This document shows, in pieces, positions 36,029-45,470 of a stretch of DNA of 64,000 bases (positions are counted from its first letter, which is position 1; every line of letters begins with the position of its first letter). A model generated the notes under the pieces. It had not been told where the DNA came from, made no database searches, and saw nothing but the letters and a program-made list of their open reading frames with translations. This DNA comes from an uncultured Eggerthellaceae bacterium (lineage in GTDB: Bacteria; Actinomycetota; Coriobacteriia; Coriobacteriales; Eggerthellaceae), in the NCBI GenBank assembly GCA_910589125.1, contig CAJURX010000009.1, forward strand, positions 32,668 to 96,667. Direction: 5' to 3'. Position numbers and translations under genes: made by a program.

Positions 36029-36967
36029 CTACATCCCCACGTAGACGAGGATGGTGCGGATGGTATCCACCAGGTTCCCGGTGGCGTTCGCCATGGAATA
36101 GTCATACGTCAGCGTGGACGACCACGGCACCTCTGCCCCATTGGCCGTGCCCGTGCCCGAGAACGTGAAGCTCTCCTTGGTGAGCGTGGTGCCGTCGCTC
36201 GCATAGGTGGAGTACTGCATCTTATCCTCCGGCAGCTTCGCGCTGCCCTCAGGCACCGCAAGCCCCGCCTCGTCGAGCGTCTTCTCCACGATGGACTCGT
36301 TCGTCACCGCATCAGAGAAGCTGAGGGACCCGTATCCCAGAGAGGACGTGCTGGATGTGTAGCCCGCCCTGATGATGGCACCGCCCTCGTTCAGGCTCAG
36401 CAGCACCGTGGGCGTCCCGCCACGCGAATCCGCTGGCTCTTCCGTGAGCGCGACGCGCACCTCCATGCGGATGGGATTGCCCTCTTCGTTGACCTCGACG
36501 GCAGAGGAGACGCGCGCGCCGTGGCTGAGCGCCTGGATGGCCTCATCCTGCGACTTGCCCAGAAGCCCCACCAGGTCGGGCACGGTGGTCTTCTTGGACG
36601 TGGTGGCGGAGGTGTCCTTCATGGCCTGATCGGCATTGGTGGTGGCCTCTATCTCAGCTATCTGGGTCTGCTGGACGGCGGTGTTGCGCGCAGTCTGATA
36701 TAGCTGCCAGCCCAAGACGCCCGCGCCTACCAAGAGCAGCACCAACAAGATGATGATGGCGATGAGGATCTTGCGCATGCGCGCCGACTTCTGGATGTAG
36801 GCTGCCTGGCCCTGGCGGGCGTGGCTTCCCTTGGCGCGCTTGCCACTCGCATCCTCTGCGTCTTCCGCTGTCAGCGTGACGACCTGAGGGGCCTCCTCGG
36901 GATGGGCACCCATGACCTGATGATCGGTGCTGGCTGCCTCGTCTTCGCGGCGCTTGCCTTTCCTCAT
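36029..36967 (-). CDS. Single-pass membrane protein of unknown function
   Basis: I do not recognise this 312-residue protein. A charged cytoplasmic tail of about 55 residues (basic KGKRRED at the start) is followed by one membrane helix (ILIAIIILLVLLLVGAGVLGW). Outside, VPDLVGLLGKSQDEAIQAL resembles the opening of a PASTA repeat, and the rest is Thr/Ser-rich with a beta-like pattern. The ATG at 36967 with AAGGA 6 nt upstream is preferred over an upstream start at 36997. It follows another single-pass protein gene by 39 nt on the same strand, so they may form an operon. Confidence 0.75.
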   Translation of the reverse strand: MRKGKRREDEAASTDHQVMGAHPEEAPQVVTLTAEDAEDASGKRAKGSHARQGQAAYIQKSARMRKILIAIIILLVLLLVGAGVLGWQLYQTARNTAVQQTQIAEIEATTNADQAMKDTSATTSKKTTVPDLVGLLGKSQDEAIQALSHGARVSSAVEVNEEGNPIRMEVRVALTEEPADSRGGTPTVLLSLNEGGAIIRAGYTSSTSSLGYGSLSFSDAVTNESIVEKTLDEAGLAVPEGSAKLPEDKMQYSTYASDGTTLTKESFTFSGTGTANGAEVPWSSTLTYDYSMANATGNLVDTIRTILVYVGM

Positions 36968-37006
36968 AGCTTGTCCTTGTCGTCCGTTGTCCGTCAAAGC
37001 TTCATT

Positions 37007-37366
37007 TCACGAGAAGAACGCGTACCACACGATGAACGCGATGATAGCGCATACCGCGATCACGATGATGGCCACCTGGGTCTTCGGCATCTTGGAGCCC
37101 TTGATGTCCTGGAGCGTGGTGGCGTGGTATCCGTCTTGAGGCTGCTGAGCCTGCGACGGGCGCTGCGGTCGCACGTGCGATGCGTCGGCCTGCTCCGCAG
37201 CCTGTGACTCAGCAGACGCTTCCTCTTGCGCGGAGGGCGCCTCGCTCACCGTGGGCTGCCTCTGCGCTCCGGCATGGATGACGACCTCCTGCTCTTCGGC
37301 AGGTGTCACCTTGATATGCCTGTACCCGCGCTCTGCTGCCACGCTCTTCGCTCCCTGATACGCCAA
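37007..37366 (-). CDS. Small tail-anchored membrane protein of unknown function
   Basis: A 119-residue protein. The first 90 residues are hydrophilic and Gln/Ala/Glu-rich. The last 25 are one hydrophobic helix (TQVAIIVIAVCAIIAFIVWY) ending in AFFS, giving tail-anchor topology. The listed start is a TTG; a GTG at 37342 with GGGAG 8 nt upstream is a credible alternative. No family recognised. It lies 19 nt after the M16C peptidase stop and just before the membrane protein at 36029. Confidence 0.65.
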   Translation of the reverse strand: MAYQGAKSVAAERGYRHIKVTPAEEQEVVIHAGAQRQPTVSEAPSAQEEASAESQAAEQADASHVRPQRPSQAQQPQDGYHATTLQDIKGSKMPKTQVAIIVIAVCAIIAFIVWYAFFS

Positions 37367-37385
37367 AAGGTGCCTAGATTATAGT

Positions 37386-40370
37386 TCATGTCAGGTCCCG
37401 CAGCGAGAACCCCTCCCCGCATGCCCGTATCAGCTCCGCATCCCCCACGCAGCACACATGCCTGCCTGCCACCATCTCCTCGATCGGATCGGCCAGCGCG
37501 CGCACGTCATCCAACGTGGCGCTGATGAGCTCATCGCGCGTGCGAGCGCGGTCGGCAGGCGTGCACCCCGTGAAGTGCATGGTATCCTGCCTGCGCATGA
37601 CATCCCGCGGCTTCTGCGGCGCATCCAGGGAGGCCACGGTGCTCACCACGTACCCCTCGAACTCCTCTTGCGAGACAGATGCCGTCCGCAGCCATGCCGG
37701 CGAGCCCTCGAACGCTTGGATGGTGGGATCGATCTTCGGGTCGCGGAAGGAATGGAAGTAGGTATGGCCTCCACGGCGGCTGGCGAACCCGACGCCATAG
37801 GCGCCTCCCACCACGCGCACCTCGTTCCAGAGATACCCCAGCGTGAGCATCTTGGAGGCAAGGAGCCACGCACCCGAGAAGGGCACGCCGCACGCCTTTC
37901 GATTCGCCGCCATGGCCGTGAAGGTGACGTCACTCGATACGCCGAAGCCCTCATGCAGGTCCACCGGATCGGGCACCGCGAATGCGACCCCGTCATCCGA
38001 GACACCGACGCCCAGCCCCTCATGGGCCGCTAGATAGGCTTGGAGGCAGTCATCCGACCCCGCGAAGGAGAGCAGGCAGTTCCCATCATCGAAGATGCGC
38101 CCAGCAAGGTCGCAGAGCGCATCCACCAAGCCCTCCGCGCGCGCATCGAAGCCATCGATCAGCTCGCGCAGGAACAGGTAGAAGTCGATCCCTGCGATCT
38201 GCTCCTTCGCCTTGGCCGTATGGGATACATAGGAGAGCGCCCTGTTCGCCGCTGCGCTGTGCCCCGCCATGGCGAATGCGCGCTCGAGCGCCACCTTCGC
38301 CTGGATCAGCATGTCACGTATCTTCGACAGGTCATGGAGGTCGGTGGAGCCGAGCACCTCATCGGTCAGCTGGGCCGCGAACGCCGTGTTCTCCGGCAGC
38401 GCCGAGGCAGATACCGCGAAGGTGGCGCGCACGGATGCGCCATCCAGCGGCTCATAGACGTCAGGGGCGAAGCTGAGGTTGCCGAGCCGGCCTTGGATGA
38501 GGGTGTCCACCTCAGATGCCGAGTGCGCAGCCGTATCCAAGCGCCCGAGCACCATCCCCAAGATCGCAACGTAGGGAAGCTCCTCGAAGGCCACGCCATC
38601 GAGACCGTAGTAGCGCGTGATGTAGGAGATGCCATGCGTCTCCACATCGTGCCGGATGATCCGGCGCCCCTCTGCGCTCATGATGCGGAACCCGGGTTCG
38701 ACGGGCGCATCCCCGATATCCGCGACGCTCAAGTGCGGCAGGCGCGCCAGCGCCTCAGGCGGATCGGGTGCCAGCTGCGCCTCCACGAGCGCTGCGGCAT
38801 CCTCCTCTATGCGCACGAGCTCTTCGGGCGTGAGCGCACGCTCGAGCGCGGCAAGCTGCTCATCTGCCGCCGTGTCCGCCGCAACGCATGCGGGCACCAC
38901 CTGCGCCTGCGCATGATGTTCGCTCTCCAGGAACAGCTCGCGCAAGAGGGACTCGAACCAACCCGTCTCCACCTTCGCCTTCAAGCCCGCGAAGAGGTCC
39001 TCGTAGCGGATGTAGGCGAGCGCCTGCGCGTCGTCATAGAGCCAGCCATTCATGGCTGCCATGGAATAGACCACGCCATCCGACATCCCGAAGTTATGCT
39101 CGCGCATGACGAACTCCGCATGGCTGATGGCCGCCCTCACGAGCTCTGGGTCCAACGCGCCCGACGCCAAGCGCTCGATCTCAGCGATGACGATGCCCTC
39201 GAATGCGTCTGCGGCTGCAGGCTTGGCACCTTTGAGCTGCATGACCACGAAGGGCTGGAGCACGGAATCCGCCAGATACGCATTGAAGTCATCACCGATC
39301 TGCGCGTCGATGACAGCCCGCTTGAGCGGTGCCTCATTGGACCCCGCGATGGCATCCATGAGGATGTCAGCTGCAACAGCGCGCTCCACATCCTGCGCGG
39401 TGCCCACCACATACCCGAGCGCCATGCACGCGTTGTCGGGAGCGGTGTCCATGGTGCGCACCGCATCCATGCACACCACAGGCACCTGGAGGTCGAGCGG
39501 GTTCGCTTGGGCGGCACGCCCGTCCCTTGGCATGTGCGAGAGGTATTCCGCTTCCAAGAACGTCAGCATGCGCGCGATATCCATATCCCCGTACAGGATG
39601 ATGTAGGCGTTGTCCGCCCGATAGTGGCGCGCGTGGCTATCCAGGAACGCATCGTAGGTGAGCTGCGGGATGGCGGCAGGCGTGCCCCCTGACTCGAAGC
39701 GGTACGTGGTATCAGGGAACAGCGCCGCAGAGAGCGTGTCATAGAGCACGGAATCCGGCTCGGAGAGGGCGCCCTTCATCTCGTTGTAGACCACGCCGTT
39801 GTACCCCAAGCGCACACGAGATGGATCCGTTGGCAAGGGCTCGCCTGCCTCAAGGGCAGCCACCGCATCCATCTCGCCCTCGGGAGCCGCGCCCGCTTCA
39901 TCGGTGCGCAGCGCCTCGAGATGCCAGCCTTCCTGCTTGAAGATGTTCTCGTTGCGATAGATGTTCGGATGGAACACGGCATCCATGTAGACATCCGTCA
40001 GGATCATGAGGTCTGCCATGTTCGTGGACGCGACGGGATACATCGTCTTGTCGGGGAAGGTCATGGCGTTCAGGAACGTCTGCATGCTCCCCTTCAACAG
40101 GTTCACGAACGGCTCCTTCACAGGGAACCGCTCTGAGCCGCAGAGCACGGAGTGCTCCAAGATATGGAAGACCCCCGTATCATCCGCCGCAGGAGTCTTG
40201 AAGGTGATCGAGAAGGACTTGTCCGCATCCGCATTCTGCAGGAACAAGAGCTTCGCGCCGCTCACCTCGTGGCGCATCAGATACGCGCTTCCCTCGATCT
40301 CCGTGACCGCCTCCACGCGTTCGACCACGAACCCCGCTTGCTGAGCAGCAGCGTTGATATCCGTATCCAC
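37386..40370 (-). CDS. M16C family metallopeptidase (presequence-protease/insulinase type)
   Basis: A 994-residue zinc peptidase with four M16 domains. The inverted zinc motif HILEH (His69, Glu72, His73) is in GVFHILEHSVLCGS, and GSMQTFLNAMTFPDKTMYP follows, both hallmarks of the M16C (PreP) group. The GTG at 40370 has GGAGG 4-5 nt upstream, so the ATG at 40391 is less likely. Such enzymes degrade short unstructured peptides. No signal peptide, so cytoplasmic. Confidence 0.9.
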   Translation of the reverse strand: MDTDINAAAQQAGFVVERVEAVTEIEGSAYLMRHEVSGAKLLFLQNADADKSFSITFKTPAADDTGVFHILEHSVLCGSERFPVKEPFVNLLKGSMQTFLNAMTFPDKTMYPVASTNMADLMILTDVYMDAVFHPNIYRNENIFKQEGWHLEALRTDEAGAAPEGEMDAVAALEAGEPLPTDPSRVRLGYNGVVYNEMKGALSEPDSVLYDTLSAALFPDTTYRFESGGTPAAIPQLTYDAFLDSHARHYRADNAYIILYGDMDIARMLTFLEAEYLSHMPRDGRAAQANPLDLQVPVVCMDAVRTMDTAPDNACMALGYVVGTAQDVERAVAADILMDAIAGSNEAPLKRAVIDAQIGDDFNAYLADSVLQPFVVMQLKGAKPAAADAFEGIVIAEIERLASGALDPELVRAAISHAEFVMREHNFGMSDGVVYSMAAMNGWLYDDAQALAYIRYEDLFAGLKAKVETGWFESLLRELFLESEHHAQAQVVPACVAADTAADEQLAALERALTPEELVRIEEDAAALVEAQLAPDPPEALARLPHLSVADIGDAPVEPGFRIMSAEGRRIIRHDVETHGISYITRYYGLDGVAFEELPYVAILGMVLGRLDTAAHSASEVDTLIQGRLGNLSFAPDVYEPLDGASVRATFAVSASALPENTAFAAQLTDEVLGSTDLHDLSKIRDMLIQAKVALERAFAMAGHSAAANRALSYVSHTAKAKEQIAGIDFYLFLRELIDGFDARAEGLVDALCDLAGRIFDDGNCLLSFAGSDDCLQAYLAAHEGLGVGVSDDGVAFAVPDPVDLHEGFGVSSDVTFTAMAANRKACGVPFSGAWLLASKMLTLGYLWNEVRVVGGAYGVGFASRRGGHTYFHSFRDPKIDPTIQAFEGSPAWLRTASVSQEEFEGYVVSTVASLDAPQKPRDVMRRQDTMHFTGCTPADRARTRDELISATLDDVRALADPIEEMVAGRHVCCVGDAELIRACGEGFSLRDLT

Positions 40371-40395
40371 TATCCCTCCATCCCGAAGCATGCCA

Positions 40396-40422
40396 AGCGC
40401 CCGCGGCTCATGCGCGGGCGCT
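40396..40422 (-). terminator. Perfect 10-bp hairpin after the substrate-binding protein gene
   Basis: AGCGCCCGCG (40396-40405) and CGCGGGCGCT (40413-40422) pair over 10 bp around a 7-nt loop, 20 nt past the stop at 40442. No T-run follows on the minus strand. Confidence 0.65.
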
Positions 40423-40441
40423 CTTCTGTGAATGAGCCGTA

Positions 40442-41398
40442 CTAGTTGGACGTCGCAGCGCTGGACGAGGATGAGCTCCCGCCAGATGCGCCGGCAGCGC
40501 CCTCTCCCTCTGCCTCTGCATCAGCGTCGCCCTCGGTGCCCTTTGAGGCGTTCGCATCGGCAGCCGGGGCCTTCGCCTCGACCTTCTCGATGCCCTCGAG
40601 CGTGATAGGGCCGCCCAGCCACTTATCCTCGATGACGCCGACCACGCCATTGCCGATGATGGTCTGGAGCGCCCCTTGGATGGCCTCCTGCAGCTCGGTA
40701 TCGCCGGACTTCGCACCCACGCAGTATCCGCTCGCCGTATCCATGAGGCAGGTTATCTCGACGGGAACATCCTGCAGGTTCGCCGCATACATCCCGATCA
40801 CCGCGTCTGACGCGACGAAGTCCACATTGCCCTTGGAGAGGTCAGCGAATGCGGAAGCGAGGTCATTGGTGGACACGAGCGCATCCTCGCCGAAGGCGTT
40901 GGTCACAGCCCACGCGCTCTTGGATGAGATCTGCGCCGCGATCTTCGGCGTGACGGCCCCCGTGGGCACCGCAGCGTTGGAGCCCTCCTTCGCGAACAGC
41001 ACCACGCCGGTGGGGAGGTACTGCTCGGAGTGCCAGATGCTGCCGTCCTCCTCGACGGTCTCCTGGCCCATCACGATATCCACCTTGCCCTCTTCGAGCG
41101 CCTTGTCGGCATCCGTGCCGATATCCTCGATCTGCACCTTGAGGCCCAGCTCATCAGCCAAGGCTGACGCGATATCCACATCGATGCCGATGACCTTCTC
41201 AGAGCCACGTCCCGCAAGCGGGGACTTCTCGGTGTTGACCCCCACGCGCAGCACGCCTTCCTGCCCGATGGCGGGGGGAGCGATCTGAGGGTCTCCCAAA
41301 GACGGCGTGTACTCCTCCTGCGACGCACACCCGCTCAGGGCGAACAGCAGTGCGCCTGACAGCGCCATCGCGACGATCCTGGCACTTCTCTTCAGCAT
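40442..41398 (-). CDS. Amino-acid ABC transporter substrate-binding lipoprotein (family 3)
   Basis: A 318-residue lipoprotein. The signal peptide ends in the lipobox LSGC (Cys24). LRVGVNTEKSPLAG, GIDVDIASALADELGL and DKALEEGKVDIVMG are typical of family 3 solute-binding proteins for polar amino acids. The C-terminus is a low-complexity Gly/Ser/Ala tail. No permease or ATPase lies next to it, so it is an orphan binding protein here; the partner is unknown. Confidence 0.87.
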   Translation of the reverse strand: MLKRSARIVAMALSGALLFALSGCASQEEYTPSLGDPQIAPPAIGQEGVLRVGVNTEKSPLAGRGSEKVIGIDVDIASALADELGLKVQIEDIGTDADKALEEGKVDIVMGQETVEEDGSIWHSEQYLPTGVVLFAKEGSNAAVPTGAVTPKIAAQISSKSAWAVTNAFGEDALVSTNDLASAFADLSKGNVDFVASDAVIGMYAANLQDVPVEITCLMDTASGYCVGAKSGDTELQEAIQGALQTIIGNGVVGVIEDKWLGGPITLEGIEKVEAKAPAADANASKGTEGDADAEAEGEGAAGASGGSSSSSSAATSN

Positions 41399-41854
41399 CC
41401 GGCCTCCTCAGGCTCTTCATCCCAGGCCACTTGCGCGGCCTGCGCTCATTGCCATCAGCTCCACTCGGCTGACCTAGTCTTTGCCCCCACACTCGCGCAC
41501 TGGAGGTCCGCGCTCGCGCGCTCGCGCTCTCTCGCCCGCCCAGACACCATGTCCGGAGATCAAACGGGCGGTGCGGCTTACTTCTAGAATACGCCATGCT
41601 CACGGACGCGACCTGCGCGCCCGCTTACGTGGACCCTTTCGACCGCATCTGCCATGGGCTAGGCGGCCTGCGCCACCGCAACTACAGACCCGAATGAAGC
41701 TGGTCTCAAGTGTACCATGCAACCAGGCACCCGCCACAGCCAGCGCACGGGCGAGCGCAGGCTATCCGCATCTTGGGGTGCGAGGCTCATGCATGCAGAT
41801 CCGTGGCGAAGCGATGCAGGATCGGTGAAGGGCGCATCGCTATGATCCGATGGC
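41399..41854. other. 456-nt divergent intergenic region, no gene recognised
   Basis: The gap separates the lipoprotein gene (minus) and comF (plus). It contains a run of CGCTCGCG-type repeats near 41510-41540 and an AT-poor sequence. Open frames here (for example on the plus strand from 41481) lack recognisable protein features. I see no convincing promoter, tRNA or riboswitch. Confidence 0.5.
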
Positions 41855-42619
41855 ATGACCAACGCTTCGACCACACCACGTTCGCACCCCCGCACGCGCC
41901 TCCTCAGCGCCGCCCGCTTCGCGCGCGAAGCGCTCCTCGAGACGCTCTGGCCCACCCGCTGCTGCGTGTGCGATGCACCGGGGCACCTCATCTGCCCTCC
42001 ATGCGCACAACACCTGCGATACGTGGATGCGAACCGCGCCTGCCGCGTGTGCGGCAGCCCCTTCGGCCAGCACCAATGCACGGAATGCAACGAGGTGATG
42101 CTCGCAGCAGCTGACCGAGAGCGCTTCCCCCTCGATGGCATGGCCACACCGCTCTTGGCCGATGATGCGGCACGGCGCATCGTGACCATCTACAAGGATG
42201 CGAACGAGCGCAGGCTCTCGCGCGAGATGGCGCAGATGATGGCGCGCTGCATCCCACCCGAGTGGCGCAGCGCCCATGTGACGTTCATCCCCGCGACCGC
42301 ACATGCATGCCGCACGCGCGGGTTCGACCATGCCGAGCTGTTGGCACGGGAGGTCAGCAGCGCAGCTGGGATGGAGATGCGCGCGCTGCTCGAACGGCCG
42401 CGAAGCCGCGACCAGCGCTCATTCGGGAAGCGGTGGCGGATGCAGAACATGCAGGGATGCTTCCTGCCCAAAGTTGGCACCACGATGCCCGATGAGGTCG
42501 TGCTGGTGGATGACATCTGCACGACGGGCGCTACCCTGCATGCGGCAGCCGACTGCCTGCGATCCGCTGGCATCGCGCACATATTCGGGCTCGCATTCGC
42601 GAAGGTGCTCGCGTCGTGA
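41855..42619 (+). CDS. comF: ComF family phosphoribosyltransferase-like protein
   Basis: A 254-residue protein. An N-terminal zinc-ribbon pair (CCVCDAPGHLICPPC and CRVCGSPFGQHQCTEC) is followed by a PRTase domain with the PRPP-binding motif VVLVDDICTTGATL near the C-terminus. ComF is required for DNA uptake in Bacillus; orthologues in other bacteria are linked to replication-fork or competence functions. No other competence genes are nearby. The ATG lacks a strong Shine-Dalgarno. Confidence 0.88.
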   Translation: MTNASTTPRSHPRTRLLSAARFAREALLETLWPTRCCVCDAPGHLICPPCAQHLRYVDANRACRVCGSPFGQHQCTECNEVMLAAADRERFPLDGMATPLLADDAARRIVTIYKDANERRLSREMAQMMARCIPPEWRSAHVTFIPATAHACRTRGFDHAELLAREVSSAAGMEMRALLERPRSRDQRSFGKRWRMQNMQGCFLPKVGTTMPDEVVLVDDICTTGATLHAAADCLRSAGIAHIFGLAFAKVLAS

Positions 42620-42621
42620 GG

Positions 42622-42649
42622 GAGGGATGCGACCGCGCATGCATCCCTC
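42622..42649. terminator. Bidirectional hairpin between comF and the GT2 gene
   Basis: GAGGGATGC (42622-42630) and GCATCCCTC (42641-42649) pair perfectly around a 10-nt loop just after the comF stop, between two convergent genes. Confidence 0.6.
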
Positions 42650-42678
42650 TGAGGATCGTCTCGATCGACGGAAGGGCG

Positions 42679-44007
42679 CTAGGCTGCTGGGCGACCCATC
42701 TGCTTGGCATCCGCATACTCGGACACATCCACGGAGATGGTGTGCTTGATGGGCTTCCACGTGGTCTTCTTGACCAGCGCATACAGCGCGATGGGGATGT
42801 AGGTCAACATGAAGAAGGGGAACGTGACCATGGAGAGCAGCTTGCGACGACGGCTCGCACGGATGCTATCCCACTCCATGAACGTGGTCAGCACGCCGAA
42901 CACGAACATGAACATGACGTAATTGAACAGGCAGAAGAAGATGGATGAGAGGGAGCTGGCGATGGCCACGCCCACGCTCATCACGCCCGTGAAGGAGAGC
43001 ACCACGATGGCTGCATTGAAGATGATGGAGATGATCGACAGCAGCATGCCCGGCGCGATGGTCATGAGCATGTCATAGCACGCGAAGCGATGTCCCCGCT
43101 CATTGGTGAAGATGCCCTTCACGAGACCAGCTGCATAATGCGCGAACACCTGGTAGAAGCCCTTCGCCCAGCGAGCGCGCTGATTCCACGAATCGCGGAA
43201 GGTGGTGGGCTGCTCATCGTAGAGCACCGCCGTCGGGCAATACGCGATGCGAACGCCGTCGATGATGGAGGATGCAGAGAACTCGATATCCTCGGTCAGC
43301 AGATGCCACTTCCAGCCACCCGCCCGGCGCAGCACCTCATCAGCGATGAAGAAGCCCGTTCCAGAAACGGCGCACGAGGTGTTGAGCGTGAGGCGCGCCT
43401 GATTCAGGAACTTCGCCTCGCGCAGGAACCACACGCCGTATCCAGCAGAGATCCAGTTGGAATCGAAGTTCTTGGAGTTGCGATAGCTGGTGGACGCCTG
43501 CGCACCGCCGTCGAACACCTTGTTCATCTCAGCGAAGTAATGCGCATCCAGCACATTGTCCGCATCGAACACGAAGTACGCCTCATAGCCCGCATCCGGA
43601 TACGTGCTCCAGATGGCCTTGAGCCCGAAGTCGAGCGCATAGCCCTTGCCCACCTTCTCCTGATTGGAGCGAGAGAACACCGTAGCGCCCGCCTTGCGCG
43701 CAACGGCGGCAGTATCATCGGTGCAATTGTCAGCGATCACGTACACGTCGATCAGCTCTTGCGGGTAGTCCTGCGCCTTGATGGAGCTGATGAGGTCGCT
43801 GATGACGGCGCTCTCATTGCGCGCGGCCACCAGCACGGCGAACTTGTGATCCGTCTTCGCCACCTGTGCCGGCGCCTTGCGCGTGAGCACGACGAACACG
43901 TAGTAGAGCTGATAGGTGTAGCAGACGGTGAAGGTGAAGAACACGCAGAAATTGAAGATGTCAATGAAAGAAAGCGCTGCCATCGACTGCGAGAGCTCTT
44001 GGAACAC
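42679..44007 (-). CDS. Membrane glycosyltransferase family 2 (processive polysaccharide synthase type)
   Basis: A 442-residue GT2 enzyme. One N-terminal membrane segment is followed by a catalytic GT-A domain with VLVAARNESAV, VFDADNVLD, LLTEDIEF and QRARWAKG (the QxxRW motif of processive synthases), then several C-terminal membrane segments. It would polymerise or extend a surface polysaccharide; the sugar is unknown. The GTG at 44007 is preferred because AGAAGGAG lies 4 nt before it, inside the first codons of a longer frame starting at 44025. No partner export genes are adjacent. Confidence 0.87.
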   Translation of the reverse strand: MFQELSQSMAALSFIDIFNFCVFFTFTVCYTYQLYYVFVVLTRKAPAQVAKTDHKFAVLVAARNESAVISDLISSIKAQDYPQELIDVYVIADNCTDDTAAVARKAGATVFSRSNQEKVGKGYALDFGLKAIWSTYPDAGYEAYFVFDADNVLDAHYFAEMNKVFDGGAQASTSYRNSKNFDSNWISAGYGVWFLREAKFLNQARLTLNTSCAVSGTGFFIADEVLRRAGGWKWHLLTEDIEFSASSIIDGVRIAYCPTAVLYDEQPTTFRDSWNQRARWAKGFYQVFAHYAAGLVKGIFTNERGHRFACYDMLMTIAPGMLLSIISIIFNAAIVVLSFTGVMSVGVAIASSLSSIFFCLFNYVMFMFVFGVLTTFMEWDSIRASRRRKLLSMVTFPFFMLTYIPIALYALVKKTTWKPIKHTISVDVSEYADAKQMGRPAA

Positions 44008-44034
44008 GTTTCTCCTTCTTTGCATGGTCAGATG

Positions 44035-44065
44035 TCCGAGCGAACTCGGAAGCCGTCAGATTATA
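44035..44065 (-). promoter_or_regulatory. TATAAT -10 and leader hairpin ahead of the GT2 gene
   Basis: A perfect minus-strand TATAAT (44060-44065) lies about 53 nt before the GTG. In the leader TCCGAG and CTCGGA pair around a UUCG-type loop (44035-44050). No good -35 is seen. Confidence 0.45.
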
Positions 44066-44155
44066 GTCCTTGGCCGCACGCAAAGAAAGCGGAAAAGGGC
44101 GAATGCCCCAGTTGATGTATCCTTTGTGGACGCTGTATGAAGACGAGGAGATACC

Positions 44156-45421
44156 GTGACTGACACCTATGACATCAAGGACATCAACCTAGCTGATGAG
44201 GGATATGCGCGCATCATGTGGGCAGACGCCGACATGCCCGTGCTCTCCCAGATCCGCGAGCGCTTCGAGCGCGAGAAGCCGCTTCAGGGCGTGCGCATCG
44301 GCTGCTGCTTGCACGTGACCACCGAGACGGCGAACCTCATGAGGACGCTCGCTGCGGGTGGTGCCGAGGTGACGCTCTGCGCCTCGAACCCCCTGTCCAC
44401 CCAGGATGACACCGCCGCATCGCTCGTGCGCGACTTCGGCATCTCGGTCTACGCCATCTGCGGCGAGGACACGGAGACCTACTACGAGCACGTTGACGCG
44501 GTGATCGACAGCAAGCCGCAGATCACCATGGATGACGGCGCTGATGTGGTCGGACGCATCCACGAGACGAAGCGCGAGGCGCTCGAGCACATCATCGGCG
44601 GCACGGAGGAGACCACCACGGGCGTCATCCGCTTGGCGGCCATGGCAGCCGACGGCGAGCTGCGCTACCCCATCATCGCGGTCAACAACGCCAAGACCAA
44701 GCACTTCTTCGACAACCGCTACGGCACGGGCCAGTCCACGCTGGACGGCATCATCCGCCTGACGAACCGCCTGCTCGCAGGGCGCACGTTCGTGGTGAGC
44801 GGATATGGCTGGTGCGGCAAGGGCCTGGCGATGCGCGCCCGCGGCATGGGCTGCCAGGTGGTCGTATGCGAAGTCGATCCCACGGCTGCCCTCGAGGCGC
44901 ACATGGATGGCTTCGCCGTGATGCCCCGCGCCGAGGCTGCGAAGGTGGCGGATATCTGGTGCACCGTGACCGGCAACCTGAACGTGGTGGACGAGCCCTG
45001 CTTCGTGAACATGAAGGACGGAGCCATCATCTGCAACTCAGGGCACTTCAACTCCGAGATCAACATCCCCTGGCTCGAGGAGCACTGCACCGAGAAGCGC
45101 ACCGTCAAGCCCATGGTGGATGAGTACACGATGCCGGATGGGCGCCGGATCATGCTGCTCGCCGAAGGCCGGTTGGTGAACCTGTCTGGCGCGGAAGGGC
45201 ATCCGGCGAACGTCATGGACATGTCGTTCGCGAACCAGGCGCTCTGCGCGGAATACATGCTGGCGCACGCGAAGGAGATGGCACCTGACGTCTACGACGT
45301 GCCGGAGGACATCGACGAGCACGTGGCGAAGCTCAAGCTGGAGACGCTCGGCATCCAGATAGACGAGCTCACCCCCGAACAGGTGCAGTACATGAATTCC
45401 TGGAACATGGGCACGGTGTAG
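44156..45421 (+). CDS. ahcY: Adenosylhomocysteinase
   Basis: A 421-residue NAD-dependent SAH hydrolase. LHVTTETANLMRTL, the substrate-site DGAD and NNAKTKHFFDNRYGTGQST, and the NAD fold VVSGYGWCGKGLA are conserved, as is NSGHFNSEI. It breaks S-adenosylhomocysteine into adenosine and homocysteine. The GTG start has GAGGAG 5 nt upstream. The protein ends with NSWNMGTV; many AhcY proteins end in a related K-x-x-HYRY, so this is the short actinobacterial/archaeal-like form. I saw no SAH riboswitch in the short leader. Confidence 0.95.
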   Translation: MTDTYDIKDINLADEGYARIMWADADMPVLSQIRERFEREKPLQGVRIGCCLHVTTETANLMRTLAAGGAEVTLCASNPLSTQDDTAASLVRDFGISVYAICGEDTETYYEHVDAVIDSKPQITMDDGADVVGRIHETKREALEHIIGGTEETTTGVIRLAAMAADGELRYPIIAVNNAKTKHFFDNRYGTGQSTLDGIIRLTNRLLAGRTFVVSGYGWCGKGLAMRARGMGCQVVVCEVDPTAALEAHMDGFAVMPRAEAAKVADIWCTVTGNLNVVDEPCFVNMKDGAIICNSGHFNSEINIPWLEEHCTEKRTVKPMVDEYTMPDGRRIMLLAEGRLVNLSGAEGHPANVMDMSFANQALCAEYMLAHAKEMAPDVYDVPEDIDEHVAKLKLETLGIQIDELTPEQVQYMNSWNMGTV

Positions 45422-45437
45422 GACGAGGATAGCGAAC

Positions 45438-45458
45438 GGGCGCACGTGACGTGCGCCC
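45438..45458. terminator. Bidirectional hairpin between ahcY and ribH
   Basis: GGGCGCACG (45438-45446) and CGTGCGCCC (45450-45458) pair perfectly around a 3-nt loop in the 49-nt gap between two convergent stops. Confidence 0.65.
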
Positions 45459-45470
45459 CCGCAAGCGCGA

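Noticed and set aside
38040..39692. A 550-codon plus-strand frame opposite the M16C peptidase gene
   Set aside because: Same cause; Arg/His-rich composition and no family features, while the minus strand has the zinc motif and the M16C signature.
41481..41828. 115-codon plus-strand frame before comF
   Set aside because: No motif, no good ribosome site and biased Arg/Pro composition; not supported as a gene.
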